From a virus: a stretch of 41,580 nt of DNA. Of this stretch, positions 1-7,185 are shown one piece after another. The translations under genes and the position numbers were made by a program. The stretch spans positions 1 to 41,580 of the IMG/VR virus record IMGVR_UViG_3300027965_000196. One strand, given 5' to 3'. The notes under the pieces are model-generated. The model searched no databases, was not told where the DNA came from, and was given only the letters and a program-made list of their open reading frames with translations. Positions within the stretch are counted from its first letter, which is position 1; every line of letters starts with the position of its first letter.

Positions 1-1125
1 CTATTGCTTATACTTAGGGCCGCCTTGGGGCGAGCCTTGTCGTTTGTCTCCGGAATCGTCGTGCCACAATTCGTGCCACAATTTTTCCCACTCCGCGGAC
101 TGCCGCGCGCGCTCCTGTTCGTGGAAGGCCCGCATCTTGTCGCCCACCTCGACCGCGTCGCGTTCCGCGCCGATCGCGTAACGGATGTAGACCGCCTCCG
201 TTAGGTGGCCACTGACCTGGCGCCCCATCGTGCGCGGGATGCCAGCGCGTTCCATGTTCCGGACCGCCGTACGCCGCAGATCATGAAACAGCAGCGCGGG
301 CAGGTTCACCCGCTCACGCGCATTGTCGAAGGCGGTTCGGAAGCTGCGCAGGCGCGCTCCGTCCTTCTGGAAAATGTAAGGGCACGCCGGGTTGCGGTTT
401 TCAAACGCCAGGCGCAGAAACTGCCGCATGTCCGAGTACACCGGGATAATGCGCTTTTTTTTGTTCTTGGTAATCGAGCCGGGCACCTCGATCACCCAGC
501 GGTCCCAATCCACCCAGTCCCAGAGCAGGCTCAGCAATTCGCCCTTGCGGATGCCGGTGAAGTAGCTAAACACCCAGGGTGCTTGAACGTGCTGCGGCAG
601 TTCGCGCAGCATCGTCCGGTAAACATCCTCCTCGACAAAGCCCTGGCGCGCGTTATCTTCGGGCAGGTTCGTGACCTTCGGCATCTTGAAAATGTATTCT
701 TCCTCGATGCCGATCTTAAAGGCGCGCCGGACAATGGCGAGCTCGCGGTTGACCGTCGCATTCGCGGCGCCGGCCTGCAGCCGCGCATCGACATAGGCTG
801 TGATATCGCGCCGGCTGATCGCAGTGGCATCGCGGTCGCCGAATATAGCGCGCAGGTGTTTCTCCAGGCGTTGTTGCGTAATCGCCAGCGAGTCGCGTTT
901 CATCCGACGGAGGTCAGCGAGATGCAAATCGAAGAGCTTGTTCATCGAAACCGCTGGCCCATCGCGCTCTTCACGGTCGAGTTCGTCAACGAATCTGTCG
1001 AGCTCCCGGTCGGCGGCTTTGTCGTTCTTCGCCTCGACGACTTTGGTTTTTCCGTGATAGCGGAGCTGATATTTTCCGCTCGGCAGTTGCCGGAATGAGC
1101 CAGTGCCGTATGTGCGCTTTTTCAC
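1..1125 (-). CDS. int: Tyrosine recombinase (phage integrase)
   Basis: This 374-residue protein should integrate and excise the phage by site-specific recombination. The N-terminus (about 1-55) is an arm-type DNA-binding region starting MKKRTYGTGSF. Residues about 60-150 form the SAM-like core-binding domain, and 165-345 the catalytic domain. The catalytic set is visible: R193 in FTGIRKGEL, a lysine near K220-K224, H281 and R284 in FHDLRR, H307 in SGHLTE, and nucleophile Y316 in YIRYAI. The start is GTG at 1125. The last ~30 residues form a hydrophilic tail. The stop codon is the first three bases of the window, so an adjacent attachment site would lie outside it. An excisionase-like gene lies just upstream on the same strand. 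Confidence 0.96.
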   Translation of the reverse strand: MKKRTYGTGSFRQLPSGKYQLRYHGKTKVVEAKNDKAADRELDRFVDELDREERDGPAVSMNKLFDLHLADLRRMKRDSLAITQQRLEKHLRAIFGDRDATAISRRDITAYVDARLQAGAANATVNRELAIVRRAFKIGIEEEYIFKMPKVTNLPEDNARQGFVEEDVYRTMLRELPQHVQAPWVFSYFTGIRKGELLSLLWDWVDWDRWVIEVPGSITKNKKKRIIPVYSDMRQFLRLAFENRNPACPYIFQKDGARLRSFRTAFDNARERVNLPALLFHDLRRTAVRNMERAGIPRTMGRQVSGHLTEAVYIRYAIGAERDAVEVGDKMRAFHEQERARQSAEWEKLWHELWHDDSGDKRQGSPQGGPKYKQ

Positions 1126-1164
1126 AGCGTTGATGATAGCCGACGAGCCCAGCTCCGCACAGTA

Positions 1165-1446
1165 CTAGGACCGGCGTTTGCTTTCGTGAATCAGCCGGTT
1201 CAGGTCATCGATGTCAAAACGCAGCCGGCGGTCGTAACGCACCGGCGTAAGCTTTCCGTCGGCAATGAAGTTGTGCACTTGGTTGACGCTGACACCCAGG
1301 TACTCGGCCGCTTCGTCTATGTCGAGCACCTGCTTCCGACGCAGGCTGATCTTTGCAATCTCCTCACGCACTACACGCGCAATGGCTTCGTCGACGGAAC
1401 CGCGAGTATTGTCTTCGGTCGCCCGGTTCACTGCAAACGCACTCAT
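1165..1446 (-). CDS. Excisionase-like helix-turn-helix protein
   Basis: This 93-residue protein has a MerR/excisionase-type HTH (HTH_17) in its C-terminal half: VLDIDEAAEYLGVSVNQVHN followed by FIADGKL and then PVRYDRRLRFDIDDLNRLI. The ATG at 1446 overlaps the TGA of the preceding gene (ATGA) and has a GGGGAAGGGAA Shine-Dalgarno-like stretch. This makes it the better start than the longer in-frame extension to 1620. Its position directly before the integrase suggests recombination directionality factor or control of int. It could instead be a general phage DNA-binding regulator. Confidence 0.8.
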   Translation of the reverse strand: MSAFAVNRATEDNTRGSVDEAIARVVREEIAKISLRRKQVLDIDEAAEYLGVSVNQVHNFIADGKLTPVRYDRRLRFDIDDLNRLIHESKRRS

Positions 1447-1748
1447 TTCCCTTCCCCTCTCAAACTGTTCTCTCCGACGACCACATACGCCGGCACCGCA
1501 TTCGTGAATTTCGGCACCGCGTAGGCATGATTCCTCTGCCAGCTGGAGTCGATTGGCTCGGACCGCGGCGGAGCCGGTGGCGTGGGCATTTTCGGCAGCG
1601 GTCTCGGTAGTGGCGGCCAACCATTGATGACGCCCGCGCGCAACTCCTGCGCAATCTCTTCGACCCGCTCATGGCGGCGCGTCGCAAGGCGCCAGCCCAG
1701 GGCATAGAAGAATCCCGCAACCAGGATCAGAACTGTGATTTCGAGCAT
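1443..1748 (-). CDS. Small single-pass membrane protein with Pro-rich region
   Basis: The protein has 101 residues. One N-terminal transmembrane segment (LEITVLILVAGFFYALGW) is followed by an Arg/Glu-rich amphipathic stretch, a Pro-rich segment (PPLPRPLPKMPTPPAPP) and a polar tail. The ATG at 1748 is chosen because GGAGG lies seven bases upstream; a second ATG two codons earlier is too close to it. It overlaps the excisionase-like gene by ATGA and the preceding Cys-rich gene by 22 bases. No family is recognised. Its place in the early operon suggests a host-envelope interaction role, but this is a guess. Confidence 0.7.
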   Translation of the reverse strand: MLEITVLILVAGFFYALGWRLATRRHERVEEIAQELRAGVINGWPPLPRPLPKMPTPPAPPRSEPIDSSWQRNHAYAVPKFTNAVPAYVVVGENSLRGEGK

Positions 1749-1948
1749 GCGCATTCCTCCTTTGCGATCGCGGCACCGCAGAAGCAGCAAACCACTCGAG
1801 CCGTGTGATCGGACAGATATCTCAGCGAGGAGGGCATCAGCACGACCGCTGTACCGCAACGCTCGCACCGGCGCGTGTAGTCGGCGCGCGGGTGATGCCA
1901 GTGCAAGTCCTCGAGCGGAATCGTGACCACGTATTCAGCAGCGCTCAT
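1727..1948 (-). CDS. Small Cys-rich (zinc-ribbon-like) protein
   Basis: The protein has 73 residues with two CxxC pairs, RCERCG (about 27-32) and CCFCGA (about 54-59), and a further CAC near the C-terminus. This fits a small zinc ribbon. No specific family is recognised. It starts at an ATG that overlaps the stop of the preceding 43-residue membrane protein gene, and it ends inside the following gene. It is one of several tiny Cys-rich proteins in this operon. Confidence 0.7.
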   Translation of the reverse strand: MSAAEYVVTIPLEDLHWHHPRADYTRRCERCGTAVVLMPSSLRYLSDHTARVVCCFCGAAIAKEECACSKSQF

Positions 1949-2076
1949 TCGCTGACCTCACTGCGCCGCATGTTCAGCAGCATCCGCCGGCGTTCGAATC
2001 GCGAAACGTCGCGCCAGCCGATCAGATAACCGATGACCAGAGCGGCGACAACCATGGCCAGAAAGAAAACGCTCAC
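1945..2076 (-). CDS. 43-residue single-pass membrane peptide
   Basis: This short gene begins at GTG 2076, which overlaps the stop of the upstream 122-residue gene as GTGA. It ends in a TGA that overlaps the ATG of the Cys-rich gene at 1948. The product has an N-terminal hydrophobic helix (VFFLAMVVAALVIGYLIGW) and a basic tail with several Arg residues (RFERRR, LLNMRR). The exact stop/start overlaps at both ends are the main evidence that it is real. Function is unknown. Confidence 0.65.
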   Translation of the reverse strand: MSVFFLAMVVAALVIGYLIGWRDVSRFERRRMLLNMRRSEVSE

Positions 2077-2441
2077 GGCCTCGTCTCCGAGATCTCGACG
2101 GCAATGACCTTCTTGCCCTGGAGTATCGGCTCGTGCATCGGATGTATGTGCTGCCAGGCGTAGCCTGGCTTCTCGATCTGAAACTCATCGCCAAAACGAG
2201 CACGCGCGGCGTTCAACTCCAACTGCCAGTTGTCCTCAGTGATCCTGCGGCCGTCGAGATACGCGGCGAGTTCCGGCAATTGCTTGCGCACGATCGGCTG
2301 AGCAAACCGCCCTGCGCGGTGCAGTTGGTGCGTGTAGAGATTGTCGTCGAGAAACTCGTTGTAGAGCGCGTATAGCCGGTCGACGGACACGCACAGCTTG
2401 CCGGCGATCATCGTGATGGCATCGGCGCAGTTGATCTTCAT
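2073..2441 (-). CDS. Hypothetical early protein
   Basis: A 122-residue soluble protein with no recognised domain. The N-terminal half is predicted helical (INCADAITMIAGKLCVSVDR). The C-terminal part has an IEKPGYAWQHIHPMHEPI segment rich in aromatic residues and His. The ATG at 2441 overlaps the upstream gene's TGA (ATGA), so it is translated as part of the early operon. Function is unknown. Confidence 0.65.
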   Translation of the reverse strand: MKINCADAITMIAGKLCVSVDRLYALYNEFLDDNLYTHQLHRAGRFAQPIVRKQLPELAAYLDGRRITEDNWQLELNAARARFGDEFQIEKPGYAWQHIHPMHEPILQGKKVIAVEISETRP

Positions 2442-2659
2442 GCGTTAGCCTCTGGTTCGAACACCGGCTGCACGACGCATCGCAACACCCATCGCTGCCT
2501 CCGGTCCCGATACGGAAGAAACGTCGCGCCACAGCCTGCTGGACAGCCGAATGTTTTGTAGCCTTCCGTGGTGTCGATCCCGAGCTCGCCTTCGCTTTTG
2601 CAACCCGGGCAGACGAAATCGAAGTACACCATCGTGCCCTCGTAACGTTTGGCTTTCAC
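2438..2659 (-). CDS. Small zinc-ribbon protein
   Basis: The protein has 73 residues. Two Cys clusters, VCPGCKS (about 17-20) and FGCPAGCGATF (about 38-44), are spaced as in a treble-clef or zinc-ribbon fold. A basic segment (YRDRRQRWVLR) follows. The GTG start at 2659 overlaps the preceding gene's TGA (GTGA). No specific function is known. Such proteins in phage early operons may bind nucleic acid or host proteins; that is inference. Confidence 0.7.
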   Translation of the reverse strand: MKAKRYEGTMVYFDFVCPGCKSEGELGIDTTEGYKTFGCPAGCGATFLPYRDRRQRWVLRCVVQPVFEPEANA

Positions 2660-2865
2660 GCGCTCACCTCCCGCTTGCCGCCGGTAAACTTGAGCACGAG
2701 CTCATAATTACCGACACTTGGTTCCAGCTGCTGAATGCGATCGACGCTCCCAACGAGCGCGTTCCAGCCGAGTTCGTCCAAATAGTCGCGCATGGCTTCG
2801 AGCAGCGCTTTTTCTTTTCTCGGGTCGACGAGCATCGTGCCCTGTGTCTCGATGCGCCTGCTCAC
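2656..2865 (-). CDS. Hypothetical early protein
   Basis: A 69-residue protein without a recognised family. It contains an amphipathic helix (KEKALLEAMRDYLDELGW). GTG at 2865 is chosen because it overlaps the previous gene's TGA (GTGA) and is preceded by the GGAGGTGGAGG stretch. The longer in-frame extension to 2895 runs into the previous gene without a comparable signal. Confidence 0.6.
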   Translation of the reverse strand: MSRRIETQGTMLVDPRKEKALLEAMRDYLDELGWNALVGSVDRIQQLEPSVGNYELVLKFTGGKREVSA

Positions 2866-3209
2866 GCCTCCACCTCCAAATCGGCCGGCGAACAACCGAC
2901 GCGAGCGCGAATTCTATCCGCAGCGATGTCGTGTACGTGCTGGACATGTACCGCGCCGCCTTGCGCTATGAGCTCCGTCATGGCTTCCCTGAACGTCTTG
3001 ATACACCGCTCGGCCACTACCCGCTCGCGCTTGCGATTGTCTTCCACCCAGGGCATCATCAACCCGCCCAAGGTCGCCACATCGAGCGCCACCGCCAATT
3101 CGCGGTTGGCCCGCGCGAGCCGTTCCATGTCCGTCTGCGCCGAATTGAGCGCTTCGCGCGCTTCTTCGAGCATCTGCAGTACTCGATCCATGGCACGATC
3201 AATCGTCAT
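2862..3209 (-). CDS. Hypothetical coiled-coil protein
   Basis: A 115-residue protein. Its N-terminal half is a probable coiled coil (about 5-50, Glu/Arg/Ala/Leu heptad-like, MLEEAREALNSAQTDMERLA). A second helical region follows, with conserved-looking PWVEDNRKRERVVAERC. The ATG start overlaps the upstream TGA, and a GAGGAGACG ribosome-binding site precedes it. Function is unknown. Confidence 0.65.
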   Translation of the reverse strand: MTIDRAMDRVLQMLEEAREALNSAQTDMERLARANRELAVALDVATLGGLMMPWVEDNRKRERVVAERCIKTFREAMTELIAQGGAVHVQHVHDIAADRIRARVGCSPADLEVEA

Positions 3210-3376
3210 CGTCTCCTCAGCCTTTCGAGCACATCCTGCAGCGCTTCGTCAGTGATCTCAAGCCTCACGGTTTTCTCCCTCCAGTACCGAAACCAGACCT
3301 CTAGCAACGCAAGCCGGGTGTCGTTGGTCGACGACGGCTTAAGCTTGAGCACCCACTGGCACGGCAAGTGCGTCAT
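3206..3376 (-). CDS. Hypothetical 56-residue protein
   Basis: A short basic protein beginning MTHLPCQWVLKLKPSS. It has a central WFRYWREKTVRLEI segment and ends DVLERLRRR. The ATG at 3376 shares one base with the upstream TGA (TGATG), and the stop overlaps the next gene's ATG. The much longer open frame upstream of this start is antisense-type shadow. No family is recognised. Confidence 0.55.
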   Translation of the reverse strand: MTHLPCQWVLKLKPSSTNDTRLALLEVWFRYWREKTVRLEITDEALQDVLERLRRR

Positions 3377-3699
3377 CACACCTCCTGCTGCGCCCGCAGC
3401 CGCCGTATCTCCGCGATCAACACCGGCACCGCATTCCGCGCCGCAATCAGCAGCTGCATCTCGGACGTCGGATAGCGCCCGATGGACCAGTCTCGATTCG
3501 CGATCGAGACCAGGCCCAGGCACACCGAGCTCTCGTCGTGGCCGGCGCGGTGCACGTTCCAGTGCCAGGCGTTGCCGACGCGAAAATCGCAGGACCACTG
3601 CCACGGTCCCGGCTGCGCCTTCGCCTCGAGCTCTTCCAATTCCGCCATCATCCGGTTGAGTTCCTGTTCCGGCAATCCCGCTCCATTCCTTCGCTTCAC
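3376..3699 (-). CDS. Ea22-like phage early protein
   Basis: A 107-residue protein resembling the Ea22-like family of phage early accessory proteins. It starts with a Glu-rich helix (LNRMMAELEELEAKA). A GPWQWSCDFRVGNAWHW segment follows, and the C-terminus carries the typical IAARNAVPVLIAEIRRLRAQ helix. The GTG start at 3699 overlaps the previous gene's TGA (GTGA). These proteins lie in early or recombination regions of many phages, and their function is not established. Confidence 0.65.
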   Translation of the reverse strand: MKRRNGAGLPEQELNRMMAELEELEAKAQPGPWQWSCDFRVGNAWHWNVHRAGHDESSVCLGLVSIANRDWSIGRYPTSEMQLLIAARNAVPVLIAEIRRLRAQQEV

Positions 3700-3929
3700 A
3701 ACAGATCCAGCGCTTCGCGCAACGAGAGTGAGGCCGCCTGGGGCCCGAAATCGACAACGATCTGCTGATTGAGTTTGGCCATCGACTCGAGCCGATCGAG
3801 ACGCACGCGATCGGCCCGCAGACCGCGCACCGCCTCCCGCAGCGCCTCCAGGTTCACCCGGTCGACACCGCCCAGGAACAGCTCGAGCACGTCGTTGTGC
3901 TCCTGCCGCGTGTAACGAAGCTTCGGCAT
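3696..3929 (-). CDS. Hypothetical helical protein
   Basis: A 77-residue, mostly helical protein with a likely coiled coil through the middle (ALREAVRGLRADRVRLDRLE). The basic N-terminus is MPKLRYTRQEHND. It lies between the small DUF3309-like membrane protein and the Ea22-like protein and overlaps the latter by GTGA. No strong ribosome-binding site is visible. Function is unknown. Confidence 0.6.
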   Translation of the reverse strand: MPKLRYTRQEHNDVLELFLGGVDRVNLEALREAVRGLRADRVRLDRLESMAKLNQQIVVDFGPQAASLSLREALDLL

Positions 3930-3935
3930 GCGCTG

Positions 3936-4103
3936 CTATGGCCGCCCTCCGATCAGTCCCAGCATCCACAGCACGATCACGATCAGCAGGACAACACCCA
4001 GGCCGCCGGCCGGGTAGTAACCCCAGCCGCGTGAGTACGGCCAAACAGGCGCAGCGCCGGTCAGCAGCAGCACGAGCAAAATCAGCACAATCAGCAAAAG
4101 CAT
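3936..4103 (-). CDS. DUF3309-like small membrane protein
   Basis: A 55-residue protein with two hydrophobic helices (MLLLIVLILLVLLLTG and GVVLLIVIVLWMLGLIGG). They flank the signature APVWPYSRGWGYYPAGGLG. This matches my memory of the DUF3309 family of tiny bacterial membrane proteins, which are usually chromosomal and of unknown function. A GGGGAGAACTG stretch precedes the ATG. It may be host-derived cargo in the early operon. Confidence 0.75.
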   Translation of the reverse strand: MLLLIVLILLVLLLTGAAPVWPYSRGWGYYPAGGLGVVLLIVIVLWMLGLIGGRP

Positions 4104-4105
4104 TT

Positions 4106-4753
4106 TCAGTTCTCCCCATGGGCCGCAGCTTGCGGCGGCGGCAGTGTTTCGGTTTGCGGCGGCTTCGGCGTCGTGGCGGCGCTGACCAAGCGGCGACGGC
4201 CCGGCCGGGACACCACTTTGCACGCGCAGCGGCGAACGCGAAATGGCCCGAGGTACTCCCAACCGCAGTTCGAGCAGCGAGCGCATATTCCGGGCTCGCT
4301 GACGCCGCTCGGCGCATAGCGGGGCACCTCCCACGCATCCGACTGCTTCGCGCAGTACTGTTCCCAGCCGGCCAGCACTTGCTGCGCATACTTGCGCGCG
4401 TACTCGGTCGCGCCGTCGATGGAGAGCGCGCGATGAATCGCCACATCGCGATCCGTCCAGACCGAGTACAGAAACCCGTTCACTACCAGGTCTTGGAACG
4501 TTCGGCCGAAGCCCTTCGGGCGGCTGGCTGCTTCCTCGGCCGCCATCACCGCGGCGAGCTGGTAGAGGCCAGCGGGGGTGGGCGCTTTTTCGTTCGCCTC
4601 CAGCCAGCGGTCGATCAGTATCGCGCAGTGGTCGAACCCGAGCGCGATCTTGAGCAGCGCCCGTACGAGCTCCTGCTGTCCAGCTTCGTCCGGGAAACCT
4701 GGCAGCCCGCTCAAGCGCAGCACCTGCCCGATGGCGAAATCTTCGGCGATCAA
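4106..4753 (-). CDS. Putative replication accessory protein with C-terminal zinc finger
   Basis: A 215-residue protein translated directly behind the replication initiator. Its TTG start overlaps that gene's TGA (TTGA) and has a strong GGAGGAAGCA site. The N-terminal helical domain (LSGLPGFPDEAGQQELVRAL, then LIDRWLEANEKAPTPAGLYQL) resembles the small helical domains of phage helicase loaders or gpP-like proteins. That comparison is weak. Near residues 155-180 there is a CxxC...CxC cluster (CARCSNCGWEYLG, then RRCAC), followed by a Pro-rich tail. Position and architecture suggest helicase loading or primosome assembly; this is inference. Confidence 0.6.
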   Translation of the reverse strand: MIAEDFAIGQVLRLSGLPGFPDEAGQQELVRALLKIALGFDHCAILIDRWLEANEKAPTPAGLYQLAAVMAAEEAASRPKGFGRTFQDLVVNGFLYSVWTDRDVAIHRALSIDGATEYARKYAQQVLAGWEQYCAKQSDAWEVPRYAPSGVSEPGICARCSNCGWEYLGPFRVRRCACKVVSRPGRRRLVSAATTPKPPQTETLPPPQAAAHGEN

Positions 4754-5625
4754 TGCTTCCTCCCTGCTGTTTTTCGCTCGCTCCCATTCCCGCTCGCCGC
4801 ATGTTCGGCCTCGGGCGGCGGCCGGCCCTTGAGCTCGGCCAGACGCGACTCAAGCCAGGCCGTCTTCGAGCGCTTGCCGGCAGCTGAGCCCGTGTGTACC
4901 GGCAGCGGCTGGTCGAGCCACATGCGATCGGCGAGAAAGTTTTTCAGCAAGTGCACGCGTCCCGACTGCCAGCGATAATCCTCGGCTTTCCAGCGCCGAA
5001 TGCCGGCCAGAATTTCCTCGAGCACTTCCTCCGGGGCTACGCCGCGGCTCTCGGCCTCGGCTGCGATAGCGGCCGCGACATCGCTCGGCTTGACCCGTCC
5101 GCGGCCTGGCACCGGGTACGCTTCGACGATCGCCGCGAGCGCTTGCTCGTCGAAGCCGGGGCAGGCGTGGTTCCCCCCTGCACCCCCCTCCTGCGTATTC
5201 GTATTCGTATGCGAGTGCGTATTCGTCGCGCGCGCGAGAGAAAGCAATTGCTGACAATTGCTTTCAGATGTTTGCAGCACTCTCTCTCCGGGGTTGTTTT
5301 CCACAGGTTCCGGGTACTTGGTTCGGCTCCGTATGGGCTGGCCAAACTTGTTGATCTGTAAGTACCTTTTCCGCCCGACGCGGTATATGGTCAGCAGCGG
5401 ATCAGGTCCCACAGAGCACTCGTTCAGGAACGCCTCGATGTCGCTAGTCGTGCGATCTGAACGCAGAGCGTACAATTTTCCGAGCAGAATTGCTGCGTTG
5501 GCTTCACAGCGCCCGTAGTCGTCCACGATCGACATCAACTTGCGGTAAAAGAGCTCGGCGGCCTCCGAGACGGCATTGACAGATTCGCTGTCGTTTATCC
5601 CTTCGCGCAGGATTCGGTTTGGCAA
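4750..5625 (-). CDS. Phage replication initiator (O-type)
   Basis: A 291-residue protein. The N-terminal winged-helix region opens with MPNRILREGINDSESVN, followed by AELFYRKLMSIVDDYGRCEA, a pattern typical of phage replisome-organiser proteins. A low-complexity linker (about 115-150, with NTHSHTNTNTQ) separates it from a helical C-terminal domain (about 150-255). That domain contains FDEQALAAIVEAYPVPGRGR and, further on, LKNFLADRMWLDQ. Start is TTG at 5625 with an AAAGGAGG site. The DNA encoding the linker carries iteron-like hexamers and a long palindrome that could be the replication origin, as in lambda O. Confidence 0.8.
   Translation of the reverse strand: MPNRILREGINDSESVNAVSEAAELFYRKLMSIVDDYGRCEANAAILLGKLYALRSDRTTSDIEAFLNECSVGPDPLLTIYRVGRKRYLQINKFGQPIRSRTKYPEPVENNPGERVLQTSESNCQQLLSLARATNTHSHTNTNTQEGGAGGNHACPGFDEQALAAIVEAYPVPGRGRVKPSDVAAAIAAEAESRGVAPEEVLEEILAGIRRWKAEDYRWQSGRVHLLKNFLADRMWLDQPLPVHTGSAAGKRSKTAWLESRLAELKGRPPPEAEHAASGNGSERKTAGRKH
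5195..5305. other. Candidate replication origin inside the initiator gene
   Basis: Five consecutive hexamers of GTATTC type occur at 5195-5224 (GTATTC, GTATTC, GTATGC, GAGTGC, GTATTC). A perfect 11-base inverted repeat follows at 5240-5265, with arms GAAAGCAATTG and CAATTGCTTTC around CTGA. A DnaA-box-like TTTTCCACA (one mismatch to TTATCCACA) lies at 5297-5305. All sit in the low-complexity linker segment and just beyond it, inside the O-type initiator gene. Iterons inside the initiator gene are the known arrangement in lambda. Assignment as origin is inference. Confidence 0.5.
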
Positions 5626-6083
5626 ATCGCCGGGCCTCCTTTCCCAAGGGATTGATTCAGGCGCTGCAAATCACCGGCCTGTTCAAAACTGATCTGCTGC
5701 TGGCCCTGCACCCACGTTTCTGTGTGCAGCCAACCGAACAACTCTTCGTACTGGTCGGCAAAATCAGCGATGTTGTCCGCCTTCAGAACAACGGCGCCGC
5801 GGTGCGTTTCTCGATCGCGCCAGCGCTTCTGGTCCTCGCTGAGCTTGCCATACTTGGCGCGTTTCATCTCGACCCAGCAGGCGACTGAGAGGCCGCTGAA
5901 CTCGGTCGGAAGGTAGCGGATGAACAGAAAGTCCGGAATGCCCGGCTCACCGCTCTGGAACGCGCCAGGCACGACGGTACGCTGCATGCGTATAGCGCGC
6001 CAGCCGCGGAACTCCATAAATCCGCGGATTTGCTTTGTGACCTCGGCTTCCAGCAGTTTCGCCGGCGACGGTGGGTGTTTCAC
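5595..6083 (-). CDS. VRR-NUC domain nuclease
   Basis: A 162-residue PD-(D/E)xK-superfamily nuclease of VRR-NUC type. E13 lies in the first helix (LLEAEVTKQIRGFMEFRGW). The core shows GEPGIPDFLFI with D51 and WVEMKRAKYGK with E72 and K74, then LSEDQKRWRDRE. Phage VRR-NUC proteins are Holliday-junction-resolvase-like or structure-specific nucleases used in replication and recombination. The GTG start overlaps the upstream TGA (GTGA). The C-terminal ~40 residues (Gln-rich) run 31 bases into the initiator gene. Confidence 0.87.
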   Translation of the reverse strand: MKHPPSPAKLLEAEVTKQIRGFMEFRGWRAIRMQRTVVPGAFQSGEPGIPDFLFIRYLPTEFSGLSVACWVEMKRAKYGKLSEDQKRWRDRETHRGAVVLKADNIADFADQYEELFGWLHTETWVQGQQQISFEQAGDLQRLNQSLGKGGPAICQTESCAKG

Positions 6084-6346
6084 TGCACGACTCCGAGCGA
6101 GGTAGTTTCAAGCGTGAGGTCTTGATATAAGCGCGCTGCGCGTGCGTGTTCTTCGGCCGTGAACTCCGGTATCGTTCGTTCCGCCAGCAGATGCGCGAAC
6201 CGGGCCTGCAGCACGAAGTCAGCGACGGGGTCGTGCTCGCTACAGAACGTGCAAACGTCAGCAGTGGCCCAGCCGCACGTCATACCGGTTTCCATGTCGA
6301 CGCACGCGTTGTTGTCTGTGCACCCGCAGAAGCGGCACTGGTTCAT
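6080..6346 (-). CDS. Small Cys-rich protein (CxxCGC type)
   Basis: An 88-residue protein. The N-terminal cluster CRFCGCTDNNAC, followed by MTCGWATADVCTFC, holds at least seven Cys. It resembles short Cys-rich modules common in phage and plasmid hypothetical proteins, where two zinc sites are likely. The C-terminal part is a helix (FAHLLAERTI, then TAEEHARAARLYQDL). It overlaps the nuclease gene by GTGA and shares its ATG (6346) with the preceding gene's end. Function is unknown. Confidence 0.7.
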   Translation of the reverse strand: MNQCRFCGCTDNNACVDMETGMTCGWATADVCTFCSEHDPVADFVLQARFAHLLAERTIPEFTAEEHARAARLYQDLTLETTSLGVVQ

Positions 6347-6561
6347 GGCTTCGACCTCATCCGCAGCACGCGCCGCACGTCCTCGCAGTCGCGGAAAAAG
6401 AAGCTCCGGCCCTCGCAGTTGATCTCGAGATTCGCGCGCAGGATCTGCTTGTCGGCATCGCTGAGATCGGCCGGGATCTGCGCGCGCGTGACGATGAGCG
6501 AGGAAAATCCGGTAGGTTGCAGGCAGGAGTCGGAAGGCTCAAGCCGAAGCTGACGCGGCAT
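6343..6561 (-). CDS. Hypothetical early protein
   Basis: A 72-residue protein without a recognised domain. It contains ADLSDADKQILRANLEINC followed by FFFRDCEDVRRVLR. The ATG at 6561 is preceded by a good GGAAAGGAG site, which fixes the start. It overlaps the next upstream gene by 23 bases and the downstream Cys-rich gene by four. Function is unknown. Confidence 0.6.
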   Translation of the reverse strand: MPRQLRLEPSDSCLQPTGFSSLIVTRAQIPADLSDADKQILRANLEINCEGRSFFFRDCEDVRRVLRMRSKP

Positions 6562-6760
6562 GCGGGGCTCCTTTCCGGAATCGTTCCGCTGATGGGCAGT
6601 TCACGAAGTGATTCACGCCATCGGCGGTATAGGGCGCCAGCTTGCCGTTGCAGTGGCGCACGAAAAACAGCAGCGCGCCACAGGCTTTGCACTTCCGGCT
6701 CTCCTCGGCTGTCAGCTCGAGAATCCGGCGCAAACGATCTTCGACAGGCGGCAGGTTCAT
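6539..6760 (-). CDS. Small zinc-finger-like protein
   Basis: A 73-residue protein with KCKACGALLFFVRHCNGKL in the middle (CxxC plus H/C) and a second VNHFVNCPSAERF segment. Four or more metal ligands fit a small zinc-binding fold. The ATG at 6760 overlaps the upstream stop (ATGA). Longer open frames in the same phase reach to 7201 but overlap the next gene completely and are rejected. Function is unknown. Confidence 0.65.
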   Translation of the reverse strand: MNLPPVEDRLRRILELTAEESRKCKACGALLFFVRHCNGKLAPYTADGVNHFVNCPSAERFRKGAPHAASASA

Positions 6761-7185
6761 GCTCTCGCTCCCGCCGCGGTACCATTCGCCGCCAGGTGAA
6801 CGATCAGCCGATCGTCTTTCCGCAAATGCCCCTCCGTGACGAGCTGGCCGATCTGGGCTGAAATGCTGTTGCGATTCGCTTCGGGCAGGATCTTCTGAAC
6901 GCGATCGGCCACTTCGATCGATGTGCCCGGATGCTCGGCTGCGACGGTGCGGATCGCTTCGCGAATGGTCATGCCGGTGCGTGGCCCCTTGCTTGCCGGC
7001 CTCGAAATCTGCCGCGCGACCTTTGCTTTCACCTTCTCCTTCGGCCCCGGTTTCTTCCGTTGGGGGACTGGCGCGGGCGGCTGTGCATCCGGCATTTCCA
7101 TCAGCTCTCGAATGCTCGAGATCACACCCTGCAAGCGCTGGGCACGCTCCTCGAGATCGGCCAACACTTCGGCGTAGTCGATCAT
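6757..7185 (-). CDS. Putative DNA-binding protein with winged-helix domain
   Basis: A 142-residue protein in three parts. An N-terminal coiled coil (about 1-32, YAEVLADLEERAQRLQGVIS) comes first. A basic Pro/Lys linker with an AT-hook-like KKPGPKEKVKAKV (about 43-60) follows. The C-terminal winged-helix-like domain (about 70-132) has GMTIREAIRTVAAEHPGTSI and further SISAQIGQLVTEGHLRKDDR. The ATG at 7185 has a GGAGG site. It may be a regulator or replication accessory protein; the target is unknown. Confidence 0.65.
   Translation of the reverse strand: MIDYAEVLADLEERAQRLQGVISSIRELMEMPDAQPPAPVPQRKKPGPKEKVKAKVARQISRPASKGPRTGMTIREAIRTVAAEHPGTSIEVADRVQKILPEANRNSISAQIGQLVTEGHLRKDDRLIVHLAANGTAAGARA

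Noticed and set aside
205-1098. 297-codon plus-strand frame
   Set aside because: It is antisense to the integrase, whose catalytic motifs are intact; composition is that of a shadow frame in GC-rich DNA.
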